This document shows, one piece after another, positions 54,643 through 62,123 of a DNA stretch of 64,000 bases. Position numbers and translations under genes: made by a program. This DNA comes from an uncultured Christensenellaceae bacterium (lineage in GTDB: Bacteria; Bacillota; Clostridia; Christensenellales; UBA3700). The notes under the pieces were generated by a model. The model was not told the origin of the DNA. It did not search any database and saw only the letters and a list, made by a program, of their open reading frames with translations. The DNA lies in the NCBI GenBank assembly GCA_910587685.1, contig CAJUMY010000004.1:1-64000 (forward strand). The letters run 5' to 3'. Each line of letters starts with the position of its first letter. The first letter of the stretch is position 1.

Positions 54643-56274
54643 TTAAGTTTCTTTGCCTAACAGTTTGTAGTAGATGTGGATTTCTCTTGCGCCCGTTTTG
54701 TCGTCGGGGCTTGCACCTATGGTTATATACTCTATAAGTTCAAGGCACAATTCCCGTGTAAGTTCGGGTACGTCGGTATAGCGTTTGAGCCTACGGATAA
54801 ATTCGTCCACGTCGGCTTCGTTTTTGCTTACGACGGACAGCGCGTTTTCAAGGTCGGTTATTTCAGCTTTCAGCTCGTCTTGTTCTTCGGTGTACTTGGC
54901 AAGAAGTTTCAAACAAATATCTTCGGGTATCTTGCCCAACACTTTGTCCTCGTAAACCGATTGCGTCAGCCGTTCAAGCTCGTTAAACCGTTTCGTCTTT
55001 TGCGCAAGGTCTTTCTTGTCGGCGTTATACTTTGCCGCAGAGATTTGTTCTTTGTATTTCAAGAAGTCCGCTCGTGCCTTTTGCTCGTCGTCCAAGATTA
55101 GCTTTGCCTTTGCGCGTATATCGTTAAGCACCACTTGTTCTATATCCTCGCGCCGTATGTAGTGGTTATAGCAATAGAATTTTCCGAACCGCGAGTGATT
55201 GCCGCAAATGTAGTGGTAACGAATACGTCTTTCGGGATGCTCTTTGGACGGTTTCAAATCTTGCTGTCCGAGCTTCATTTTACCGCCGCAGTCCGCACAA
55301 AACATCAGTCCCGATAAAACGTGCATTGTTCCTCTCGAAGTGTGCTTGCCGTGGCTTGCAACGGACTCCTCGATTTCTCGGCATTTATCCCAAAGCTCTT
55401 GCGTTACGATAGGCTCGAACGCATTGGGGAATACGATAGGCTCGCGGTTTGTGCGCCGTCTGTTCTTGTAAGATACGGTAGTATAGCGCAAACGTATCAA
55501 ATGACCGAGATACATCGGGTTTTTGAGAATACTCCGAAGAATACTGTCCGCCCATAAGTTCTTGTTCGGCTTTTTGTTGGTTACGCCGAACTTCTCATAC
55601 AGATATACGGCGGGGATAGGGACTTTCTCGTTGTTGAGAACGGTATAGATTTCGTTTAACGTCTTTCCCGTCGCTCTCATCTCGAAAATGCGTCTTACAA
55701 TCGTTGCCGCCGGCTCGTCGATTACGGGCAAGCATTTATCGCCCGTACCTTTTACATAACCGTAAGGCGCGTGAGTAGAACGATATTTGCCCGCTTTTGC
55801 GTTCGCTTCGGTTACCGCGCGAATTTTCTTTGACGTGTTTGCCGAGTGCCATTCGTTAAAGATGTTCATAATCGGCATCATATCCATTCCCGCGCTGTTT
55901 ACGTTCGCCGTGTCTACGTTGTCCGAAATGGCGATAAAGCGGATATTGTATATTGGGAAAATATAATCGACGTACTGTCCCACAAAGATGTAGTTCCTGC
56001 CGAAACGGGATAAATCTTTTACGATTATCGTGTCGATTTTGCCTGTCTTGGCGTCCTCTAACAGTCTTTGCACTTGCGGTCTGTCGAAGTTTGTTCCGCT
56101 GTACCCGTCGTCAACGTATTCGTCTATAACCGTCCAACCGCGCTCTTGCGCGTACTTGGTTAAGATATTGCGTTGGTTTTCGATTGACAGCGATTCGCCT
56201 TGACGCTCGTCGTCCTTGCTGAGTCGCATATATAGTCCGACTTTGTTATTCAGTTGTATTTGCTTTGATTTCAT
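54643..56274 (-). CDS. large serine recombinase, TndX/TnpX type
   Basis: 543 aa. The resolvase domain (10-155) has the nucleophile Ser in LYMRLSKDDERQGES and the conserved SRFGRNYIFVGQY. A recombinase domain follows (AGKYRSTHAPYGYVKG), then a zinc ribbon (FCADCGGKMKLGQ) and a coiled coil with a DUF4368-like C-terminus. It excises and inserts the inner element through a circular form. Complete, apparently functional, and its stop lies 14 bp inside the left inverted repeat. Confidence 0.93.
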   Translation of the reverse strand: MKSKQIQLNNKVGLYMRLSKDDERQGESLSIENQRNILTKYAQERGWTVIDEYVDDGYSGTNFDRPQVQRLLEDAKTGKIDTIIVKDLSRFGRNYIFVGQYVDYIFPIYNIRFIAISDNVDTANVNSAGMDMMPIMNIFNEWHSANTSKKIRAVTEANAKAGKYRSTHAPYGYVKGTGDKCLPVIDEPAATIVRRIFEMRATGKTLNEIYTVLNNEKVPIPAVYLYEKFGVTNKKPNKNLWADSILRSILKNPMYLGHLIRLRYTTVSYKNRRRTNREPIVFPNAFEPIVTQELWDKCREIEESVASHGKHTSRGTMHVLSGLMFCADCGGKMKLGQQDLKPSKEHPERRIRYHYICGNHSRFGKFYCYNHYIRREDIEQVVLNDIRAKAKLILDDEQKARADFLKYKEQISAAKYNADKKDLAQKTKRFNELERLTQSVYEDKVLGKIPEDICLKLLAKYTEEQDELKAEITDLENALSVVSKNEADVDEFIRRLKRYTDVPELTRELCLELIEYITIGASPDDKTGAREIHIYYKLLGKET

Positions 56275-56412
56275 TTATTTTACTCCTCTGAATCAAAGCA
56301 GCCAAATTCAATGTACGGGTATTATACCACAATACACCGAATTTGGCAAGCCCGATCCGATATGTGAAGGGCGGCTATGCTTATTAAATTTCAAAACCGC
56401 CCGATAATAAAG

Positions 56413-56598
56413 TTAGTTTTTTAAGCCTGCGTCGCGGTACGCCCGATTAACGGCTATTCTCCGTAAAACCTCGTCCACGTCCTTATCGCCGCAAAAGTGG
56501 CTTGTTACAATGTATCTTTTTCCCTCAATCATATACTCTCTTTGCGATGTGGGTGCGCCTGCAAACTCCTCGCGTAATTGTTCCAACGTCTTGTTCGT
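56413..56598 (-). CDS. TnpW family transposon protein, with ACG at the expected start
   Basis: 61 codons. The product TLEQLREEFAGAPTSQREYM, then IEGKRYIVTSHFCGDKDVDEV and a C-terminal AYRDAGLKN, matches the short TnpW proteins of Tn4451-type elements. A perfect GGAGG lies 7 bp upstream of an ACG codon exactly where ATG should be; no in-frame ATG, GTG or TTG fits that ribosome site. Either ACG is used weakly, or a TTG four codons in, or the gene is decaying. Function of TnpW is unknown. Confidence 0.75.
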   Translation of the reverse strand, partial: TNKTLEQLREEFAGAPTSQREYMIEGKRYIVTSHFCGDKDVDEVLRRIAVNRAYRDAGLKN

Positions 56599-56620
56599 AG
56601 TTGTTCCTCCAAAAATTTAA

Positions 56621-56641
56621 TCATTCATATTCAATTTTCAT
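56621..56641 (-). pseudogene. six-codon stub (MKIEYE) of a lost accessory gene
   Basis: GGAGG, 7 bp, then ATG and MKIEYE before TGA. From memory, MKIEYE is how sigma-70-like helix-turn-helix accessory proteins of similar clostridial elements begin. Here the body of such a gene is missing and the TnpW ribosome site follows at once, suggesting an internal deletion. Confidence 0.4.
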
Positions 56642-56821
56642 ATTCGATTTCCTCCGCGATTCTATGCGCGTTATCTAAAACGCAACTTTATTTCTGTTTG
56701 CGCTGTCCGCTCTATGGCGGGAATTTCCGTATAAAAAAGCCGTGAACGCTCTTTCAGTCCTTTTAACTTCTCATATTCCTGTGGACGTATTCTTCACGGT
56801 CTTTGTTTGTATATTTAATTG

Positions 56822-57817
56822 TTACTTGCCGCCTTTGTCGCTTGTGTTGCGGTTTCCGTTAAAGGAAGTAGGCGGACTTTTCTTTGCCCTTGACTTTTTC
56901 AAAAGCGCGTCGAACTCGTCGGGATATGCGCTCATCATATCCGTTACCATTTTGAAAGCGGTGTCGTTTGCTTTGCCTTGCCGTTCAGCTTTTTGCAACT
57001 GCTCGAACAAATAGTCCGTATCTCTGTTCTTGATAGCGATATGCTCTTTGTACGCCGCGTTTTCTACACGCAAACTTTCTATTTCCGCTTCGACTGCCTT
57101 TTTCTTTTTCGGAATAGGCTTACTGCGCTCGGCTTCGATAGAACTTTCAATACCGCTTAAATATTCTTCGGCTTTGGTCTTGGCTTGCTTTTCCGTTTCT
57201 TCGGCTCTCTTTTCGGCACGGTCTATAATCGTCTTGGCTTTGAACTCTGCTGTGTCGATATGCTTTGCTTGGCTGCCTTCCTTGCCGCGTTCCAAACCCC
57301 ATTTCTTGCCGACTTTTTCGTGAAAGTCCGTTTGCAATTCCCGTAAGCTCGCTCGCGTGAACAACTGCTTTGCGCTCAACTTGTTCCCGACGATAGGAAT
57401 AAGATTTAAGTGCAAATGCGGCGTTGTTTCGTCCGTGTGGACTACCGCCGAAATAATATTCTCTCTGCCGAATCTTTCGGCAAAATACTCCGTAGCGTCC
57501 TCAAAAAACCGTTGCCGTTCCCACGGCGTTAAGCCGATAAAGAAGTTACCGTCCGATCCGATAATAAACGAACACATCAACACCGCGTCGCTTCGTACTT
57601 TTCGCTTCAACGGCAGAGTGGAAATTCGTTCGTTGATGTATTCCATATAACTGCCTTGCGGATAAACGATGTGGTAGTTGTTGTGCGTTCTCGACAAATC
57701 TATTTGCGGGTTGTCCGGACTGTAATTCTCGTCGCGCTCGTTTTCCTTTTCGATAGGCGTTACGTTGTCGCGCTTTTTGTTGTTATACTTTTTCAGTGTG
57801 CAAATCAGATAAGATAT
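56822..57817 (-). CDS. MobV-family relaxase (Pre/Mob), with ATA at the expected start
   Basis: About 331 aa. N-terminal ISYLICTLKKYNNKKRDNV, DLSRTHNNYHIVYPQGSY with conserved Asn/His, and the metal site VVHTDETTPHLHLNLIP (H-x-D-E-x-x-P-H-x-H-x-N) define MobV. A lysine/glutamate-rich coiled coil occupies the C-terminal 150 residues. The enzyme nicks oriT to start conjugal transfer with a helper. GGAGG lies 8 bp before an ATA codon where ATG is expected; the in-frame TTG at 57832 overlaps the GGAGG. Candidate oriT is 70-100 bp upstream. Confidence 0.87.
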   Translation of the reverse strand: MSYLICTLKKYNNKKRDNVTPIEKENERDENYSPDNPQIDLSRTHNNYHIVYPQGSYMEYINERISTLPLKRKVRSDAVLMCSFIIGSDGNFFIGLTPWERQRFFEDATEYFAERFGRENIISAVVHTDETTPHLHLNLIPIVGNKLSAKQLFTRASLRELQTDFHEKVGKKWGLERGKEGSQAKHIDTAEFKAKTIIDRAEKRAEETEKQAKTKAEEYLSGIESSIEAERSKPIPKKKKAVEAEIESLRVENAAYKEHIAIKNRDTDYLFEQLQKAERQGKANDTAFKMVTDMMSAYPDEFDALLKKSRAKKSPPTSFNGNRNTSDKGGK

Positions 57818-57901
57818 AGTTGTTTCCTCCAAAATAATTTTCTAATGTTATACCGCCGTAAATAAGCCCCGCAGGGCACACGAACTTATGTAGCGAAGCG
57901 G

Positions 57902-57933
57902 AATAAGTATAGTGTGCTATACCTATGGTATAG
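57902..57933. other. candidate origin of transfer (oriT)
   Basis: AAGTATAGTGTGCTATAC (57905-57922) contains TAGTGTG, the nick-site core of MobV-type oriT as I recall from pMV158 (AAGTATAGTGTG, nick, TTATAC). It is followed by the inverted repeat CTATACC-TAT-GGTATAG. The position just upstream of the relaxase gene fits. The nicked strand is not settled, as the motif reads on the plus strand while mobV is on the minus strand. Confidence 0.65.
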
Positions 57934-58010
57934 ACGCCCGTCCGCGACGATATTTTGCTTCCCGTAACAGTACGGTTGGCGTGCGTGTTTGCTTTCCGTT
58001 TGCTTGCCGA

Positions 58011-58031
58011 TTAAGGCGGTCTGATTATCAT
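58011..58031 (-). CDS. possible leader peptide MIIRPP upstream of mobV
   Basis: CGGAGG, 8 bp, then ATG and a six-codon frame. The ribosome site is the best in the region although the frame is tiny, which suggests a regulatory leader or the stub of a lost gene. Confidence 0.3.
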   Translation of the reverse strand: MIIRPP

Positions 58032-58344
58032 AGTGATTACCTCCGAATTGTTAGTTTTATATCTTCGTCCACGCAAGAAAGAGCGGGAAAGATACCGTAA
58101 AAAAGGCGCGAAAAAAGCCGCTGAACGCTTAACGTATCACCGACTTCTAACCGTGTTTAGCAACGTCTGATTGCTCTATGGTGGTTAGCCATTCTATTGA
58201 ATTGTTTGCATTATTTTAGCTCAAAAGATACTCCTTAACCAAAAAATTTGTAACACAAAATAGACCATCTACGCTATCCGACTTTCGCACTCTCAAAGAG
58301 ATCTCGGATAACTCCGGCTGCACTCATTGTCATACAAAACTGTA
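58032..58344 (-). other. long leader region between the structured RNA and mobV
   Basis: No full gene. On the minus strand it holds several very short frames with ribosome-site-like sequences (for example MANHHRAIRRC near 58165-58200) and T-rich stretches. Probably untranslated leader of the mob transcript. Confidence 0.4.
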
Positions 58345-58529
58345 CGACAATAAAAGCCTATCACGGCTCACGAATTTTGCGTACACTTAAAAAACCTACG
58401 CTCTTTCCGTAAGCTAAGGCGAGGCGGCTATACCGCCCAAAACCTTCTGCTTTCTGTGGACGAACTCTTTAACGCCCACCGCAGAACTTCTACCCAAAAG
58501 GGTACACTGCCACAAACTACATTGTGGTA
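58345..58529 (-). ncRNA. structured RNA, copy A
   Basis: Begins about 7 nt after a TTGCAA-N17-TATAAT promoter. Successive hairpins on the minus strand: ACTACCACA/TGTGGCAGT; TACCC-TTTTG-GGGTA type; TTCTGC...GCAGAA enclosing GTGGGCG/CGTCCAC; GGCGG-TATAG-CCGCC; CTTACG-GAAAGAG-CGTAGG followed by TTTTTT; AGCC-GTGAT-AGGCT then TTTT. Copy B (63804 on) keeps each hairpin with several compensating base changes. It lies upstream of mobV in the inner element. Family unknown to me. Confidence 0.7.
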
Positions 58530-58535
58530 GTGCGC

Positions 58536-58564
58536 ATTATATCACAAACTTTTGTTCGTTGCAA
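58536..58564 (-). promoter_or_regulatory. promoter of structured RNA copy A
   Basis: TTGCAA (58559-58564 on the minus strand), 17 bp spacer, TATAAT (58536-58541). A perfect 11 bp hairpin TTTCACCGCCC/GGGCGGTGAAA (58568-58595) sits just upstream and may terminate incoming transcription. Confidence 0.8.
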
Positions 58565-58665
58565 GCCTTTCACCGCCCATAAACGGGCGGTGAAACAAGT
58601 TTTTATAGAAAGTTTTGTCGAAAAGTATAATCGAGCGATTATTTGTTTGAACCATTGTCTACCAC

Positions 58666-58694
58666 TTGTTTTTTTGCATTGAATGTGATATAAT
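58666..58694 (+). promoter_or_regulatory. promoter of the MerR-ABC operon
   Basis: TTGTTT (58666-58671), 17 bp spacer, TATAAT (58689-58694). Confidence 0.65.
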
Positions 58695-58727
58695 GATTGT
58701 GCGATAAACAGTAATTTAACGGAGATA

Positions 58728-58762
58728 GACCGATAAGGCGTAACTGTCTTATCGGTCTTTTA
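58728..58762 (+). terminator. attenuator-like terminator upstream of the MerR-ABC operon
   Basis: GACCGATAAG (58728-58737) pairs perfectly with CTTATCGGTC (58748-58757), then TTTTATT. It lies between the promoter at 58666 and the first gene at 58851, so it must be bypassed for expression, as in attenuated antibiotic-response operons. Confidence 0.75.
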
Positions 58763-58850
58763 TTCTAATAGAAATTATTTTGAGAAAATTACTTAAAAAT
58801 GCTTGCTCGTTACGCCGCGTAATGAATTATAATATATGCGAGGTATATTT

Positions 58851-59639
58851 ATGGCAAGATATAAAGCAATTCCGCAAGGCTATATGACGGTTGGCGAAGT
58901 CGCAAAGAAAATGGGTGTAACCGCTCGGGCGTTGCAATATTATGACCGCGAAGGGCTATTTAGTCCGTCTTGTATCAGCGAAGGCGGACGGCGTTTGTAT
59001 AGTGATAAAGATATTGTTAAGTTGCATCAAATACTTACTCTTAAATCGTTAGGGTTTTCATTTGATGAAATTAAAAATCGTTTGACTTCTATTGATACGC
59101 CACAAAAGGCAATAATAGCGTTGACCGAACAAAGCAATTCGATACAAACACAAATAAATACGCTTACGCAATCTTTACAAGCAATCGAATTATTAAAAAA
59201 CGAAATAGAACAAATGCAAACAGTTGACTTTTCAAAGTATGCCGATATAATTGTCAACTTGCAAATGGGAAATAAATATTACGGTTTAATTAAACATTTT
59301 GACGATAATATGCTTGATTACTGTCATAAGAAATTCGATAAAGATACGGGTGTCGCGTTTATAAATAAGTTTAACTTTATTGTCAGTAAAATAGAAAAAT
59401 GCGTTGAAAACGACATAGCACCCGACAGCGAACATGGACAACTTATTGCAAAAGAATTTTGGCAACTTATAACAGAGTTCACGGGCGGCGATATGAGTAT
59501 ATTATCACAACTGATGAATTTCGGTAACGCGCAAGCGGGTATCGATATGCAAAACGTTCTAAATACTTTTATCCAGCCTGCACTGGGCGTTTATTTTGAG
59601 AATTTGGGTATTAACCCTTTCGAGGTAAAAAATGAATAA
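58851..59639 (+). CDS. MerR-family regulator with TipAS-like ligand domain
   Basis: 262 aa. Winged HTH at the N-terminus (MTVGEVAKKMGVTARALQYYDREGLF), a coiled-coil dimerisation helix (about 80-130), and a C-terminal helical domain (NIIVNLQMGNKYYGLIKHF ... ALGVYFENLGI) resembling TipAS, which binds thiopeptide-like drugs. The start at 58851 follows GAGG at 8 bp. It overlaps the ABC ATPase gene by 8 bp, so it presumably controls that transporter in response to a compound. Confidence 0.85.
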   Translation: MARYKAIPQGYMTVGEVAKKMGVTARALQYYDREGLFSPSCISEGGRRLYSDKDIVKLHQILTLKSLGFSFDEIKNRLTSIDTPQKAIIALTEQSNSIQTQINTLTQSLQAIELLKNEIEQMQTVDFSKYADIIVNLQMGNKYYGLIKHFDDNMLDYCHKKFDKDTGVAFINKFNFIVSKIEKCVENDIAPDSEHGQLIAKEFWQLITEFTGGDMSILSQLMNFGNAQAGIDMQNVLNTFIQPALGVYFENLGINPFEVKNE

Positions 59640-60444
59640 TATAATCGCGGTCAATGAATTAAAAAAGAGTTACGGCGCGAACTCCGTATTGAAAGGTATA
59701 AATTTAACCGTGCATAAAGGCGAAATCTTTGCTTTGCTCGGCGTAAACGGTGCGGGAAAAACTACGGCTTTGGAATGTATTGAGGGCTTACGCACTTACG
59801 ATAGCGGAAATATAACCGTAAACGGGAAAATCGGTATTCAATTACAATCGTCCGCTTTACAAGCCTATATTAAACCTATGGAAGCCGTTAAACTGTTTGC
59901 GAATTGGCATAAAACCGTACCCGATAAAGAAATGTTAAATGCTTTCGGAATACCCGAATTGTCCAAAAAGAAATATGCCGATTTATCAACGGGACAAAAA
60001 CGCCGCTTACACCTTGCGCTTGCCCTTATAGGCAACCCCGATATTATTTTTCTTGACGAACCGACGGCGGGGCTTGACGTTGAAGGGCGCGTATCGCTAC
60101 ACGAGCAAATCCGCGCATTAAAATCACAAGGTAAAACAATAATTCTTGCAAGCCACGATATGGCGGAAGTTGAAGAATTATGCGACAGAGTAGCAGTTTT
60201 ACGGGACGGGAATATTGCTTTTATCGGAACGGTTGACGAATTTACCGCTATGGGCGGCAAAAGGCATATTATACGCATTAAAACTGCCGACGGGCAAAAT
60301 GAATACGAAACGGAAAATATAACAGAAACTTTGTTTACGCTATTATCGGAATACAAGCAAAAAGGAATACCGATTTCCGAAATTCAGACCGACAGAGTGT
60401 CGCTTGAACAAAATTTTATAAACATTGTGAGAGGTGCGGAATAA
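59632..60444 (+). CDS. ABC transporter ATP-binding protein
   Basis: 270 aa. Walker A LLGVNGAGKTTALE, Q-loop IQLQSS, signature LSTGQKRRLHLALALIGNP, Walker B IIFLDEPTAGLD and the switch His in ILASHDMAE. It drives the permease encoded next, with which it shares ATG at the stop. An export or drug-resistance role is suggested by the MerR-TipAS partner. Complete. Confidence 0.95.
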   Translation: MNNIIAVNELKKSYGANSVLKGINLTVHKGEIFALLGVNGAGKTTALECIEGLRTYDSGNITVNGKIGIQLQSSALQAYIKPMEAVKLFANWHKTVPDKEMLNAFGIPELSKKKYADLSTGQKRRLHLALALIGNPDIIFLDEPTAGLDVEGRVSLHEQIRALKSQGKTIILASHDMAEVEELCDRVAVLRDGNIAFIGTVDEFTAMGGKRHIIRIKTADGQNEYETENITETLFTLLSEYKQKGIPISEIQTDRVSLEQNFINIVRGAE

Positions 60445-61154
60445 TGAAAGCATTACTGTACGGAATTGGTTTGCAATTCAAGTTTGACATACGCAGTAAA
60501 GGTATGCTTATTGCTTGTTATCTCGTGCCGCTTATATTTTTCCTGTTTATGGGCGGGATTTTCACTTCTATTGATCCAAACGCTACAAAAACACTTACCT
60601 CGTCTATGACGGTATTTACAATCATAATGAGCGCATTGTTCGGCTTACCGCCCGCAGTTGCGGAAATCTACGGAACAGATGTTAAAAAGGTCTATAAGGC
60701 AAACGGCGCACCTATTTGGTTCGGCGTTATATCGCAATTTATTTCGTCTTTTATACATACGCTTATTTGTTGTCTTATAGTATTTGCTCTTTCGCCTTTA
60801 ATTTTCAAAGCGGAGTTGCCATCTAATTTATTGTGGTATTTCTTATCACTTGTAGCATTACTTGCGGTAACTCTTGCTATCGGTTGTGTTTTCGGGCTTT
60901 TGATTAAACAGCAAGCAAAGTTGACAATGGTAGCAATGGCAATATTTTTGCCTTCCACTATGCTGTCGGGCATTATGTTTCCCGCAGATATGTTGCCACA
61001 ATTTATGCAATATATTGCCTATGCTTTCCCCGCGACAATAGCATTTAAGGCAATGACGAGTTTTCAAGTTTGGCATTTACCCGTATTGTTCGGTATATTT
61101 ATTTTACTTTGCGACGTTATCGCTCTACTGTTAAAAATTAAAGTCAAAAGATAG
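60444..61154 (+). CDS. ABC-2 type transporter permease
   Basis: 236 aa with six predicted helices (about 23-41, 52-72, 92-118, 130-152, 158-180 and 208-230). The segment MLSGIMFPADMLPQFMQYIAYAFPATIAFKAM is typical of ABC-2 permeases. It forms the membrane part of an efflux system with the preceding ATPase. It is the last gene before the right inverted repeat. Confidence 0.92.
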   Translation: MKALLYGIGLQFKFDIRSKGMLIACYLVPLIFFLFMGGIFTSIDPNATKTLTSSMTVFTIIMSALFGLPPAVAEIYGTDVKKVYKANGAPIWFGVISQFISSFIHTLICCLIVFALSPLIFKAELPSNLLWYFLSLVALLAVTLAIGCVFGLLIKQQAKLTMVAMAIFLPSTMLSGIMFPADMLPQFMQYIAYAFPATIAFKAMTSFQVWHLPVLFGIFILLCDVIALLLKIKVKR

Positions 61155-61280
61155 ATTTCCTTAAATAAAATTTCAATTTAGCGTTCTAAATGTGTTGATA
61201 AAAAGTCGAGATTCCATAAGGAGTCCCGACTTTTGCTTTTACATTGATTTGTCCGCTTTAATTCTAATTTAGATTTTGTG

Positions 61281-61292
61281 TGTCCATTTGCG
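61281..61292. repeat. right terminal inverted repeat of the inner element
   Basis: TGTCCATTTGCG, the reverse complement of 54617-54628. Confidence 0.75.
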
Positions 61293-61306
61293 TAAACTAC
61301 ATTAAG

Positions 61307-62122
61307 GGTAAGTAAATAATCATCTTCGGCTTTATGTCTTGCAGGTGCTTTCTTGTTTTTTGCCAAACGCTGTTGCACTCTCTCGAAAACATCTTCCGAT
61401 ACAAGCGGTGGAATAATGTTCGGTACTGTTACATCTCGGAATTTATATTCGCCCAAATACCTGCGGTTAGATAACATACGCTGAACGCCCGTGCCGTTAA
61501 TCTTGCCGCCCCGATAAGAGCGGATTTTCTTTTTGTCAAGGTAGTCAACGATATACTTAATTGTATGACCGTCGGCGTACATTGTAAATATCTCTTGAAG
61601 GATAGGTGCAAAGGTTTCGTGCGGCTCGAACTTTCTTTCCGCATTTAGTTTATAGCCGAAAGTAATTTGTCCGCCGTTGTTTATGCCTTTGAGTACGTTT
61701 TCAGTCATACCACGCACAACCTTTTCGGCAAGCTCGGCAGAATAGTATTCCGCCATACCTTCCAAAACCGATTCAAGGAGTATGCCTTCCGAGCCTTCGG
61801 CAATAGCTTCTTTTGCGGATACAACTTTTACACCGTTTTTGCGGAGTAGTGCTTTGTAGTGTGCGCTGTCGTAACGGTTACGGGAAAAGCGGTCTAACTT
61901 CCAAACTATAATGCAATCGAAAGCGTGTTTATAGCTGTCCTTAATCATTTGCTGAAATTCGGGACGGTTATCCGATTTAGCGGAAAGCGCACGGTCTATG
62001 TAAGACTTGATAACGTCAATTCCTGCGTGTTCGGCAAATTCCATACACTCACGAAGCTGACCTTCGATAGACGCTTCCGTTTGGTTGTCTGAACTGTATC
62101 TTGCGTAAATGACTGCTCTCAT
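61307..62122 (-). pseudogene. N-terminal half of the outer element's serine recombinase (split gene)
   Basis: About 272 host codons: catalytic Ser in IYARYSSDNQTEASIEGQL, FDCIIVWKLDRFSRNRYDSA, then the recombinase domain (NGGQITFGYKLN, NRRYLGEYKFRDV) and linker up to KAEDDYLLT. Translation then continues some 40 codons into the inner element and stops at 61178. The zinc ribbon and C-terminal half are at 53891-54610. The resolvase domain is intact, so a truncated protein could still be made, but integration would be impaired. Confidence 0.88.
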
Positions 62123-62123
62123 T

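Larger units (their letters stand above)
54611..61306. mobile_element. inner mobilizable element (TndX/MobV type) inserted in a recombinase gene
   Basis: About 6.7 kb. The ends carry a 12 bp inverted repeat, CGCAAATGGACA at 54617-54628 and TGTCCATTTGCG at 61281-61292. It contains, in order, a large serine recombinase, TnpW, a MobV relaxase with candidate oriT, a structured RNA, and a MerR-TipAS/ABC transporter cassette. Its outer flanks are the two halves of one recombinase gene. Exact ends are uncertain by several bases. The plan resembles Tn4451-type mobilizable transposons. Confidence 0.82.
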
